DNA from: Neospora caninum Liverpool
Taxonomy: Eukaryota; Apicomplexa; Conoidasida; Eucoccidiorida; Sarcocystidae
Reading direction: 5' to 3'
DNA: 64,000 nt
Assembly: GCF_000208865.1 (NCBI RefSeq)
Contig: NC_018388.1
Location: 1,736,001 to 1,800,000, forward strand
Program-made: the position numbers and the translations under genes
Shown here: positions 35,410-47,163 of the stretch, in pieces
Position numbering within the stretch: position 1 is the stretch's first letter
How the letters are laid out: the number at the start of each line of letters is the position of its first letter
Notes under the pieces: generated by a model
The model's database searches: none
What the model was told of the DNA's origin: nothing
What the model saw: only the letters and a program-made list of their open reading frames with translations

Positions 35410-35697
35410 TTGCATGCGGGTTGACTCGCTCCGAATGACGGCCGTCGCAACACACCAGTTCAGCGTGCAACTTTTTTTTTAACATCTTGTCACGCTAGTT
35501 ATTTCAAGCCTTTACGCAGAGTGCGACTATTCTTTTGCGTTTGCTTATCCCCCATGCTGCAGTCGTGCCGTCCTACTATTTGTTCGGGCACGAATTTTAC
35601 GTTTTCACGGGCGGCGTGACCACAGAGCGCGTTGTCTTCGAAGATATTCCTGGTCGTCTCAGTACGGTAAACAGTAACGTCAATTTTTCTTGCATCG

Positions 35698-36903
35698 ATG
35701 AAGCTTCCTTTCCTCTCCGGAGCGTTGCGCACAGCTTTTGCGCACACAGCTGCATCTTCCGTAGCCCGCGGTGGTTCATCGGACGGCCTGGTCAGAACGG
35801 AGTTGAATTCCCTGTACCAGCGCGTGAGAGACGCAGCGGGCAAATTCAAGTCTCCGATGTTTAGGGAATACTTCATTCGACGGGTAAGCTGCGATGCTAT
35901 TTCCCTGGTGGCTGAGCGCTGTGGTTGAGGGAAAGTGCCGAGAAGGGTCGGGTTTCGTACCCCAGTGAGTTGCGGGCACGTCGACACCTCAATGCAGAAA
36001 GAGCCAGTTCGTGGTTTTAGCCGTTTGCGCAGCACAGGCTTTCGAGTGGCCGGGTCCTGTATTGGTGAAAGGGTCTAGCGTTCTGCAAATAGGCACCCTC
36101 GGCCTACGCTGCGGCCTTCCCACTGGTCGCAAATGACTTGGTGTTCTTGACGGTTTTCCGGCCCGCCATCTGCGTGTGCGGGACGAAGTTTTTCTTCACC
36201 TCACATCAATGGCTAGAACGTGTCGCTGGGACATACACTCCTCCTTCGACACAGCTGAACGTGCGCGCCGCCGCAAACTGTCTCGGGGACCACTTGCCCC
36301 TTGCCGGACTGAAGGAAGCAGTTCGACGAGACCGACACGCTCAGCCAGTGTTCCGCAAGTTAGACGCTGCCAACTGGAATGGTGGACCTCTTGTGGAGGG
36401 CATGCGCGTGCTTGCCACGTGCATCCGTCCATCGGAAACACTCAGTTGCACGGGCGGGGCCTGTGGGCGCGCAGCACATAGAGGCTCAACTGCTCTGCGG
36501 CGTGCGAGATTGTGGAAACGGTCAAGAAGCGCCGGCGAAATCCGTCGTCTCCAGCCTTTCTGAACAGAGCGGGTGACAACTGGATCCGGCGGCGTGGCCG
36601 CATTCTAAATTTCGTATCTAACTGCCACCACTCGTGTGGAATGCATGGGTGTGTGATACCATCTGTATTGCGCTCGTGCACACACACACACACACTTTTG
36701 ATGACGCGACCGCACTTTGCTCTTTCTGGTCTAATTTACAGGCTGACGAAGACTTCAGGAGCATGCAGGAGAGGCTGTCGTCTGCGAGCGCCGAGGAGGT
36801 CGAGCAGTTTAAAAAGCGCATGGAGGCCCACTGCGCACTCCTGCATCGCCAAACCGTTGTTGCGAATCTGTACCATACGGACCAGATTGCCTATCTGAAG
36901 TGA
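35698..36903 (+). CDS. ISD11: ISD11/LYRM4, mitochondrial Fe-S cluster assembly factor
   Basis: ISD11 stabilises the cysteine desulfurase NFS1 together with acyl carrier protein in the mitochondrial matrix. Two exons, 35698-35883 and 36742-36903, join in phase 0 at a GTAAGC donor and a TTTACAG acceptor and give 115 residues. ISD11 landmarks are all there: the LYR-type element LNSLYQRVRDAAGKF, SPMFREYFIRR, an acidic helix (ADEDFRSMQERL) and the C-terminal HRQTVVANLYHTD (human: RRQVHIGQLYSTD). The usual LYR/LYK tripeptide is LYQ here, with arginine in the next position. About 37 residues before the helix (MKLPFLSGALRTAFAHTAAS and onward) have few acids and several Arg/Lys, fitting a matrix targeting sequence. 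The 858-bp intron contains no supported exon. Confidence 0.88.
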
Positions 36904-38125
36904 GGTCTGCTGATTACCGTCACTCGTTTGAACCCCCGGAGGTCTGTGAGAACCGACAGGCGTCCATCGGCAGTCCCGGCTGTCTGTTGACATATGGTCT
37001 TTTTTATACTTTCCCTGTCATGGGTGCACCAGAGTGAAGTCCGTATGTGGATCCTAGTCAGCTGTCTGCTGTCGTGTTGCTCCACATGCTGTTAAGCCCG
37101 TCGCCCGAAAATGGCCGCGGGTTTTGCCACAAACAAAAGGAAGGCATTCTGACCTGGCGTACCTGGCTCTTTCGCAAAAGGCCTTTGCAGCGCCTGGGCG
37201 ACTCCAGCGTTCCTCCCGCCTGTCTGTAATTACACAAGCTTTACGACGCCACGCGTCACCTCCCATCTGTTAGATCAGCTGGAAGAGACGCACAGGTAAA
37301 CAATTTGCTATTTCTATTGGTCTGCTAAGGTCATCAGTCGTTGCCTCCATTGCTACTCTCTCTTTCTAGTGTATCTGCCTTGGCGTGAGCTGCGTTTCAA
37401 ACCATTCGGATTGCCTTGAAAATGCCCGAGATAATAGGTTGGTGGCCATGCGCGAAGACTGACTGTTCCCTCGCGGGCTAGCCCAAACATTTCAGCTGTG
37501 CTTGAGGCGGGTCGCCCCTCATCGGAGAGTTCGCCCCTTATTTTAACTCAGAGGACGATATTCTGTCGCCTCTGGAGGACTCGTCTGCCTTAGTAGCAAC
37601 GCGCAGTGCCTCGATAAGAGAAAAGGGCGAATGATGGCAACGGCGTAGCGCACAAAAAAGTATCGCGAACCTAGACGGATGATGCTGTTCTGCAAACAGT
37701 GAATCCTATGTCTATCGCTCGCGGTTTGTGCCTCGGGGTTGTCTGGTCGTGGGAATTCAGTCTCGGAGTTAGGTTCCTGTTCAGTTGTCAGGACCACGCC
37801 AACTGTAACACTAAAAACGTTTTGGAGCACGCGAGTATGAAGCAGTGCGTTGAAGACCGTTCATGCTAGGCAAAACGGTTCCACCAGATACCGGCGTCTC
37901 AGCGCGGACACGAAAGACTCCAGCACTTTTTGGACGGCATGCAGAAGTCGGTCCATTTGTTCACGGACCACCATCCCAGCACGGGTGCCATCTTCTTAGA
38001 AGCCCCGGAAACCAATCTGCAACGTGGTTTCACCCTGCAGACCGGGGTGGTGTCCCTCCTGTCGTCTTCGCTCCGACGTGTCACCTGTGGACTCCGACTT
38101 CTCTTTGAGCCCCGAGCCAGAACCC
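36904..38125. other. Convergent intergenic region
   Basis: 1.2 kb between the ISD11 stop (plus) and the stop of the helical-repeat gene (minus). No frame is supported; it presumably holds both 3' UTRs and terminators. Confidence 0.45.
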
Positions 38126-41100
38126 TTAGCTTGCGCTTCTCTTTCTGCTCTTGCGGCCTCCACCTTCTCGAGGAAAAAGCCCACCCTCCGGAACGCCGCT
38201 GTCGCTGCTCCCGCTCACGCCACAGCCGGCTGTCCGCACCCCGCGGCGGCCGTCAAGAGAGCCGAGGGTTGAAACGCTTCCCTCGAGGAGGCCGCTGAGG
38301 TCTTCGTAGCCGACCTCGAAACCACCATCTCTCGCAGCTTTCCCCTGCATCTGAGTGTTCCGAATAATCAACCCCGTGCCATCCACATTCCACTGTCCTC
38401 GCTTCTCAACGTTCTCAGAGGTCATGGCGTCGTCGAACAACGCAGCATGCGCAGAGTTGCCGAGATGAGAGGCTTCAGGCGCACACTGAGAAGTGCTGCG
38501 GCCTGACGAGCAGACGCCATCCAGCGCCTGCGCAGCGCTTGCCGCCCACACATCAGCATCTCTGTTCCTTTCCGCTCTTTCCTCGCCATCAAGTAAAGTC
38601 GCCAGCGCCGGCGGGTCTTGCGCCGCTTCCACCAACGGTCCACGCCTCGCCTCCTGCAGATACAGCTTCTGCCACTGTTCTCGGAGCTCCGCCAAATTCT
38701 GTGCCTGTCCGGGGCGTGTCTGCACGCGCAGGGCGTCTCCGTCTGGTCCACAAGAAGCGCCGCCAGCTTGTCTTTTTCTCCTTCCCTTTGTCCCTGGTAC
38801 ACAGTCTGCTTCGCTCTTCCCTGCCCCTGAGAACGAGGAACCCGGTTCCTCCGCCCCCGAAGTTGCCCGTGCTCCCCAGCCACGCTCGCCGACTGCTCGG
38901 TCGCCATCCTGGCGAGGCGTGGGACGCAGTGCGCCTTCGTTCTCGTTCATCGCGCTCCAGTCCACCTGAAAATCACTTGCCTCGCAGTGACCGCCGCGCA
39001 GAAGCTCCTTTAGACTCGGCCGCATCGGTCGTTCCGTTTTGAGAGTCTCCCCTGGCGCGCGCTCTCCCCCGGGGGCCGTCCACGCCTCGCGGCCTTCCGC
39101 GGCGTCGCTCTCGCGCTGCCACCGGGAGGCGGGCGCTAAACCCGGGCAGGCTTTCTGCTGCCCTTGCACGCGAGCGACGATGTCGTCGAGGGAGTCGCCG
39201 GGAACTGAGCGAGGGCTGCGATGCGCGCCCGGCTGGGATCTCCACCGTGTCTCCTCTCGCGATGGGGGCTTTCCCCACGGGTCTCCCGGAAAGTCGCCCC
39301 GGCCAGGCGTCTCCTCTGAGCCGGAAGCGGGGCTGAAACTGTCGCTGCGACGCGGCGCTCGCAAAGGCTGCAGACTCGACTCTCGCCACGAGTGTCGATC
39401 GCCCCGTGGCGCCGCCCAGCACGCGCCCAGACCGTCTTCCTGGTTTGAGGGCTTCTGTCCCCGCGAGCCCCGCCGACGCCCGCCGCTCGCGCGTCGCCCG
39501 CGTTCGCCCTCGTTCTCCAGCACTTCTTGACGGACTTCCGGTTCTTCTCTCCGTCCGACGTCCACGGCAGCAAGGTCCCCTGCGCCGCGCTCGCTGTGCC
39601 CCGAACCTTCGTCTGTCAGGAACTGTTCATCGCTCTTTCTTCTGAAGAGTGAAACCGCATGAGCCTCTTCGGCCGCGACAGCCTGAGCTGTCGCCAGAGC
39701 TGCGGCGGCAGAGCCCCACACCCGGCGATCACCCTTCACCCCCGCGGCTTGTCCTTGCCCGCCGCTCGGGCCGACGGCCTTGGGCGAAAACGCAGACAGC
39801 ACGTCGGCAGGGAGACTCTCTGGCGACGCAGCGAAGGAACCCACGGTCTTCAGCCGGCCGTCGCAAGCTGCCACCAAAGATCGAAGTTGCCTCAGCCTGT
39901 GGTCTCGCTTCCCGTCGGAGAGAAGCAAAGGGAGCCTCTGAACACTCACTTCAGCAACCCCTCGGTTGGTCGTGGGTCGCGGGTCTGCGAGTGTTTGCTG
40001 TGACAAGTGGGGAGCGTCGAACACGCCGCGTCCCCCATTCCTCGCTGCGACGCCCGCTTCCCCGGCCTCCCTTTTCTCACTAGGCGAAACTACAGAAGTC
40101 TGCACTTCTTCCGTCCGCACGGATTCCATCTCCGCCGGCAAACCTCCGTCTGCAGGCGAGAGGGACCGCGACGGCTCCGCCACGCGCGTGCACGCCTCCA
40201 GAGCACCGGCTTCACTCTGGAGGGCAGTGCTTGCCGCAGCGACGTCGAGACACATCCTTTCCAGCGCCTGCTTTGTGGCGAGACAGTCGTTCGCACTCAT
40301 GGTTCGGATACTCTCTCTGAGTCGGGTCAGACACCGTCGCACGAGAGGCACGTCCCCCTTGGGGCCTCGCCTGTAGAAAGATCGAAGAATCGCCAACCAG
40401 CTGGGAGCGGACAGGAGAGGCCAGAGTCGCTTTCCGCCCAGTTCCTGGCTAATTCTGTAGAACAGCACTGCGTTGTCTACGCCGAGCGCCGAGAGCGCGT
40501 CCAACGCCTCGCACAGACCCTGCGGCGTGAACTCGCTGAGCTGTCGGGTCACCTCGTGGCTCAGAAACGCGACGAGCTCGTCGCGAATCTGTTCATCTTC
40601 TGGATCCATTTCCTCTTGGCCGCCGCCGTGGCTGCGCAGCGCGTTAGGATCGACGGCTGAGGCCACGGGGGAGGGCGCGGCAACTCGGGCTCGAGGTGGA
40701 GAGGAACGCAACTCCGGGGCGATCTCGCGCCCGCCCCCGCCGCGCGACTGCCCCGCCCTGAGTCTGCTGAGGGCCCTCAGCAAGACGGCGACTTCCTGAG
40801 ACGTCAAGCTCTGCGCCTCCCCTCGTTGCGGATCCCTCTGTCGGGCGCGCTCGGAGGCGACATCTGAGCGCGAATATGTCAACCGGTGGAGGCGCCGGCA
40901 CAGAGGCCGCACGAGCCTGGGGGCGTTGTGCAGTCTGCCGCATGCATGCAGCACTTGGGTGATGAAGGGGAGCTCGAGCGTCTCGAGTTCCTCCGGGCAC
41001 GCCTCGACCCAGTTGGTCAGGCAGGCGAAGAGCCGAGGATCATAAAACCTCAGTCGGGAGCACGCGTTGATCGCTTGCGCCTTTTCCGGCAGACTGAGGC

Positions 41101-43370
41101 TGCCAAAGTGTTCGCATGCCTTGCGCGTCATGAGCTTGAGAAACGCCTCGTCCACCGCCGCGTCCACTGCCGACGCCCCGTGGACGATCATGATCGTGTC
41201 GGGCGCCTCGAGTTTGTCACGCAGGTGCCCCGCATGCTTGAGCAGTTCTTGCCAGAACGCAGGGTTTTTGTACCGCACACGCGCGCCGAGAATGTTCGCC
41301 ATGAGAGCAGTCGGTCTGGGGGGGAAGTCCTCCAAGAACCGAAGCGTTTGCTCCGCCACGTCGTCGAAGAAAAGGTCATCCTGGATCTCGAGCTTGGCGA
41401 ACGCGTGGGCGACAGCCACCACGTGCTGCGGCTCGAAATGCGGGAGTTTGTGCGGAATCTCTTCACTCAGGCGTTTCATCAGACGCCGGTGAAAGAAGCC
41501 CAGATTCCCGTACGCACTCGCAATGAGGGCCAAGTCCTGCGCGTTCGCGTTTCTCAAGCGCGTCGCCAGCGAGTTGCCCAGTGCATCCAGAAGCGCCGGA
41601 TCTGAGAAGCGGTGCCGCGCCAAAACGTTCAGGATCAGCGACGCGTGCTTCGGGTACAGAGACGGCGCCAACGCGAGGGCCCGCTCCGCGTACCTAAAGG
41701 AGAGACAAAAGAGAAGAAACAAACCGCGCTGCCCGAGCTGGCCGAGCTGCAAAGCGCATGCACACCATCCTGGCGAAGGGCGCAGACCGCGCGTCCCTGC
41801 CGGCATCGGAGCTTCCCACCCCCCACACCTCGCCCTCAGCAAAGGCCCCGTGGAGACTCGCCCCAGGGGCGGAAAGAGACACCTGAAAGGGCCGCGCCGC
41901 TTGACCGTCGACGCCTAGGCGAGTTCCGCTCCCCGCGTTAGCCTTGCGCGGTCCGTGCATGCGTCTCTCACATCCCATGCTCGCGGCAAACGAAACCACG
42001 TCGCCGCAAAACGCCGGGCAGAGACCGCGAGAAACGAAATCCAGGCGGAAGTCGAATGAAGGCCTTCCGGCCTTTCTGCAAGAAGACGCGACGGGTCCCC
42101 CACGAGCCTGCCAGGAAGGAGTGTTCCGTGCCTCCAGACGTTTCGTCGAAAAAAGAGATGCAGTCGAACCTGAAGACTCAACGACCGTTCCTTCCCCCAA
42201 CCAAAACCGCCCTTCTCCCCTTCTCGTCTGAAAGGGCACACGTCGTGGTCTGCTGAGTATCTACATCTACACAGTGATAGTATACATTTACGAATATGCT
42301 CTAGTTGCTGCAACATATACATATATATGCATATATATATATATATATATATATCGTCATGGTCTCGGTCGAGGACCAGGCCTTTTGTCTTACCTGGCGA
42401 GGAGCTCTCGATCTGAGGCGTAGCCGAATTTGTTTAGAGCGCAGATGAGGACTGTGAGCTTGTGCGCGTCGGCGTTTTCAGGGAAGTAGATTTCTCCCTT
42501 CTTGACCAGTTCGATGCCGTCGCGTTGCTTTTCGAACTCGAAGGGATTCTTCACTTTTCGCTCGATTTCGACGTGCTTCCGCTTGCTCGGGCGCGACTCG
42601 CGATGCCTCTCCTGCTTCTTCACCCCTCTGCGGCGGCCTCGCCCCGAGGCGAAGGTCCGCAGGGGACAGGCGGTCGGGCCCCAGGCGGTCACGCCGTGGA
42701 CGCGAGAAAGGGACGGAGTGAACAAAGAGAAACTGTGGCGAGCCGCGAAGCGGAGTCGCGAGGCCGAGGCAGAAGAACAGGAGACAGTTGGAGACACAGA
42801 CACAGCAGGAGGCGCAAGAGCAGAGGAAAACGAATGGGGCGAGGAATTTAAATGGGGCGAAGAAAGTGAATGGAGCGAGGAAAATGAATGGAGCGAGGAA
42901 AACAAACGACTCGACAAAGTTGACGGCACCACGGAGAAGGCTCTTTGTTGAAGGAAAACGAGAGCAGAGCGCCTTTGCCTTGCAGCGACGTGCCCGTCGC
43001 CTAGTCCCTGAACAGGTGCGCTGGCAAGGCACGGCGACTGCGGTTCCACGGAGGTGAAAACAGGCTTTCGTCCCCGAGAAGAGAAGTGAAGAGGCGAATC
43101 GGAAGAACGAGTCGAGGAAGGAAAACATGAGCGAGAAAAGGGCTTGTCGCCGATCCCCTTTTCAGCCACTCTGAGCCGGAATCGGGGAGAAGACGCGCCC
43201 TCGACGCCTGGAGCGTCACTGGACGGGCCGGGAGGGTCCGGCCGCCGGCCAGCTTTCTCAGAGAAGCTTCGGAGGGTTAACGTTCCGTCTTCGCGCGGGA
43301 CGCAGAACTGCAGGCGCCCGCGTCTCCTCGTGGCGACTCGGTGCGCCAAAGAGGCCTCCATGGCTGTCAT
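38126..43370 (-). CDS. Organellar helical-repeat (FASTK/HPR-like) protein
   Basis: Two exons, 42394-43370 and 38126-41693, join in phase (AG|G) and give 1514 residues. ATG 43370 lies in a strong context (ccaaaATGA) and begins a basic presequence (MTAMEASLAHRVATRRRGRL) typical of mitochondrial import. From about residue 275 to 600 run helical repeats with the LxxxAxxxxxLxxxD pattern, for example NAQDLALIASAYGNLGFFHR, PQHVVAVAHAFAKLEIQDD and KAQAINACSRLRFYDPRLFA. This pattern is like the HPR/FAST_1-type repeats of apicomplexan RAP proteins that handle fragmented mitochondrial rRNA. The 900-residue C-terminal part is low complexity; no RAP domain is visible. RNA binding in the mitochondrion is inference. 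The 700-bp intron carries a TA microsatellite. Confidence 0.75.
42315..42354. repeat. TA microsatellite in intron
   Basis: Alternating TA with one GC interruption, inside the single intron of the helical-repeat gene, close to its 5' splice site at 42393. Confidence 0.9.
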
Positions 43371-45144
43371 TTTGGGGCGACGGAAAAGGCTCTCTAGTTT
43401 TTTTCCTCGTGTTGGAGAAAAGGAGAACCGAAAGCGCGCTCCGCCGACCCTCGTTGAGCTGCTACAGACGAACGACACGGCGAACGGAGAGACGCCTGCC
43501 GGCCTCGTGTCCGTTGCTGACAAGGAAGCAGAGAGGCGACTGCGGAGAAGCTCGACTTGCGGCCTCTCTGAGCGGAACACACGAGGAAAAGCGGCTCTCG
43601 CTTCCTCAATCGAGGAGAGGGCTTCAACGTAAAAACAGGGAGGAGACGTCGCCGGCCTTTGTCAGCGAAGGAAGTCACGGACACATTTCGGAAGGAAGGG
43701 AGACTTCACAATCTTCAGAGCAGCAGTGACGGAAACTGGGATCGGAGCGACGTGAACGAGGCCTCTGTTTTTTGTGTCCATGTGGGTTTGTCTCTCCATT
43801 TTCTCTGTGCATTTGGCGAACGAAGTCTTCAGACGAACAGCCGAGGCACACCACACCGACGCTGGACAGCCATCTCGACTTCACTTCAAACTTGGCCACC
43901 CTGAGGCTCTGTGACGCGGTCCCCCTTCGAGCGTCGATTCTCGTCAGAAACGCTCTCTCTCTCTCTCTGCCACATTCCCCCCCGCGTGGCTCGGAACCGC
44001 GCTTCCTCCACTGCACGGCGCACCTTCTGCGTCTTTGCGTCTCGTCCACCCCTCAGGAAAGCGGCGTCTCCCTCCCGGGGGCCTCCAGCAACAAACTGCG
44101 ACTGACGGCGACACCGGAAGAGGGAGAGAGCGGCCGTTTCGCTGAGCACACTCTCTGTTTCCAGCCGGCGACGGCTGAGAGGACCAAACTCGAGAGCCCG
44201 GCGCGTTCGACAACAGGAAGGGGGAGCGCAGAAACTTTCGAGAGCCGCCCAACGGCCTTTTTGTCGTAATGTCGCCCAAGCACATCTCAGAAGAGACACA
44301 GCCTTCTTCTGGACAGAGAGGACCGCCAGAAAAACGCATGCAGCCTTTTTGCGCGTCCGCCGTCGAGTGTGACGCGACTCTGAAGGAAGTGGAAAAGAAC
44401 ATGAAGGAGAAGAGAGGCAGTATTTTGACTTGTGGAGAGACTCTTTCGAACGTCCGCCGCGAAAAAAGACAACAGAGCTTTTCCGGCTTCTCCCTTCCCC
44501 GAGTCCCGGGCCCCCGAGGAGGCGTGTGTCTTCTCTCTGATTCGCCAGCGTCGAGAAAAAACGCGAGTGCATCTTTTCTCATACTCGCGGCGTGAGAGAA
44601 GCCGGCGCAAGTCCCTCACGAGACAGGACGGTCGCAGCCCGCCCTTCTTCTGGGGTTGCTACCGTGTTAGGAGACGCCGTCCGATTGAGGGGGAGACACC
44701 CACCAGCTTTCTCGCGAAAAAGGGAAATTCCAGTCGCCGAAAAAACCGCCAATCGCCGTGCCGCGATTGGCGAGAGCCTGCACTGTTCTTTTCCTCTCGC
44801 ACCCCCTGCGGCGCTCCGTTCCAGTTCCACACTCTCTCGCCGTCCCCCCTCCTCCGCAGATCTTTGACGTTTTCTGAGGGGGGCGAAAACACCCCACATT
44901 TCTTCCACTGTCTCTCCTTCTCTTCCTCGCGCTGGTCTTGCCACTGCGAGACGAGGGAACCGACTCCTGCGGCGCCTCGAGCACTTGCAGAGCGCCGCTC
45001 GCAGGGGGGGAGGTCTCCGCAGTCCCGTCCTGGACCTTCGCGAGAGTCCTCCGTCACCTCGCCAAAGTTTCCGCTCCAGAGTCGCCTCCGTTTGCAAGTT
45101 TTTCGCGCCGACTGAAAACACCCGCGGCCTCGAACCTCGCTACA
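43371..45144. other. Divergent promoter region
   Basis: 1.8 kb between the starts of the helical-repeat gene (minus) and the membrane/acidic protein gene (plus). Long frames exist on both strands because the region is GC-rich and poor in stops, but they overlap one another and have arginine- and serine-rich random composition. No gene is supported. Confidence 0.45.
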
Positions 45145-47163
45145 ATGCGGGCGACTGTCCCGCCCCGCCCGCTGCCTTGGGGCGTCGCTCAACTAAGGTC
45201 CTCTCGACTTCTCTTTCTCGCCGCCCTGACCGCTCTCTGCATCTCCCTGCTGTCCCTGTCTCCCCATCTGTCTCCTCCGCCTTGGTCTTTCTCTGCGCTC
45301 CCGGCTCTTCTCCCGGCTCGCGCAGGATGACGCAGGCAGTTGCACATCGCCCAGCCTACAGGCTCGGCGGATCGGCTCGGGCGGCTGCTGCGTCTGGGCC
45401 AGCGGGGCGCGTCTTTTTTCGCGGACAGAGTTGGCAGCTTCGCCCGAGAGAAACCGGCCGTCTTCGCCCTGACCTCGGCGGGGCTCGGCCTGGGGCTCTG
45501 GGCGGGGGCGAAGGCGAGGCGCGACGGCCTCGTCTTCTCGCAAAACCCGCACGAGTCGCTCTTCCCTCCTCCGGAACTCTACGTTAGAACCCGCTTCCTC
45601 AGCCAGGCCGCACGCATCCCTCGTCGAGAAGCTTTCCTGTTTCCTGAGACTCCTCCAGCGCCCCCAGGGGGTCCAGCCGACGAAAGCGGAAACCTTCGCG
45701 AGAGAGAGGCCGGGGCAGGAGAGGGAGATGCGGACCAAACTGCATGCGCAGTCGAGGGCCGTCCTGCGTCGATCTCCGCGCTGCTGACGGAACTTCTGCC
45801 GCCTGAAGTCTTTGCTCCACAGCCGAGCGCGCGACGCTCGTCTCTGCGAGCTCTGCGCTCTCCCCTCATCCACGTGGGGCGAGGGACAGCTGCGTTCCGC
45901 CACGCCTCGCGTCTTCTCCTCGGCTTCGATCCTCGAGTCTTCTCAGCGGACCGCCGGGGAGAGGCCCCGCGAGGCGAGATCATCGCTGTGCACGTCGTCA
46001 CGGCCAAAGACTTCACCTCGGACACAAGCGACCGGTCAGGCGGCCGCGGCGCCTCATGCCTTTCTCAAGGAGACAGAGAAGAAGAGCTTCGCGTGGGAGA
46101 CGCCGCCGCCCTTCTTCTTCGACGCGGGTCTCTCCGGTGGCGACTCGTACCCCTCACAGTCGCGTCGCGGGAAAGGAACTGCGCACTCGTTCTCGGGGGA
46201 CCGGCTGAGGAAGCCGCCGGAACCGCAGAGGCCGCGGTTTGCATGCAGCCAAAAGAGACCGAGTTTACGAGCCAAGGGCGGAGCGAGAAAGCCATTCGCC
46301 CTCACGTCCAGGGAGACAGTGAGCGGTCTGAAGGAGGCGCGAAGGAGAAGGACATATGCGAGGAAAACACGAAGCTTGCGCCCTCGACAGTCGCTCTGTG
46401 CAGTTCCCTATGGTTCGCCACAGCCCCCAGCGCCGTCTCTTCGGCTTACAGCGGATTCGTCGTGTTCCGCGTTTTCCTCCTTCCCTCGTCGCGCTCGCTG
46501 CGCCGCCCCGCGACCCTGCCGAGGCCGACTCGCGCAACAGGCGACGTCTTTGTGGAGGTCTTGGCTGCAAACGAGCAAAGCGAAGAATCGCCCCTCTCAG
46601 AAGAACTCCTGCGCCTCCTCGCAGAGCGTCTCGCTCGAGAAATCCGCCGGCAGCTGGCGGCCAGAACGCAGCGACTCCGCGCCCTCGGAGACGAGCGGAG
46701 AGACACGCAACCGCGCAGAGTCAGCAAAGACAAAGAAGACAAAGACAGAGAGGGTGAAGACAGAGAGGGTGAAGACAGAGAGGATGAGAAAAAAGACGGA
46801 AATGAAGACGACCCAGAATGCGGTAGAGAAGAAGAGAGCGAAGACGATCTGTGGCATGATGCCTCTTACGAGACGTGGCAGAGAGCGACGCCTCGCGTGC
46901 GGGCTGGGGCCTCGTTCCTGTCCGCAGAAGACGGTGGTAGAGAAAGGGAGGAGTCTGAATCGATTGTCAGTCCTGGAAAGGGGTCGGGGCCTGGAAGCTG
47001 GCGCGCGGAATCCACTCGCCAGCGGGGCGAAGCGTCTTTCTTCCGCGCCTTCCGAGGGCGCCGGAGTTCGCGGTGGACGCAGAGCGCAGCCAAGCAAAAG
47101 TTTTTGCAGACGCCTCGCTCTGGAGCGCACTGGAGACCCAAGCCTCCGGCGCCAGGCGGCTGA
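45145..47163 (+). CDS. Unrecognised protein with hydrophobic N-terminal helix and acidic tail
   Basis: Model of two exons, 45145-45197 (ATG 45145, ctacaATGC) and 45336-47163, joined in phase (AG|G) across a pyrimidine-rich 138-bp intron; 626 residues. The second exon encodes a hydrophobic stretch (FALTSAGLGLGLWAGAKARR, about residues 45-65), possibly a membrane anchor. A mixed region follows with strand- and helix-like segments such as RGEIIAVHVVTAKDF, AALLLRRGSLRWRLVPLTV and LSEELLRLLAERLAREIRRQ. Near residue 475 there is an acidic stretch with three near-copies of REGED, then a basic C-terminus. I do not recognise a family. The first exon is uncertain, and initiation inside exon 2 is not possible because the frame lacks an early ATG. 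Confidence 0.55.

Larger units (their letters stand above)
33031..35697. other. Divergent intergenic region with weak ORFs
   Basis: These 2.7 kb lie between the cysteine-repeat gene (minus) and ISD11 (plus). Weak candidates are listed separately at 34292-34708 and 35221-35409. A further open stretch at about 35563-35672 (+) reads VVPSYYLFGHEFYVFTGGVT, which looks protein-like but has no ATG of its own. The remainder shows no signal. Confidence 0.4.
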
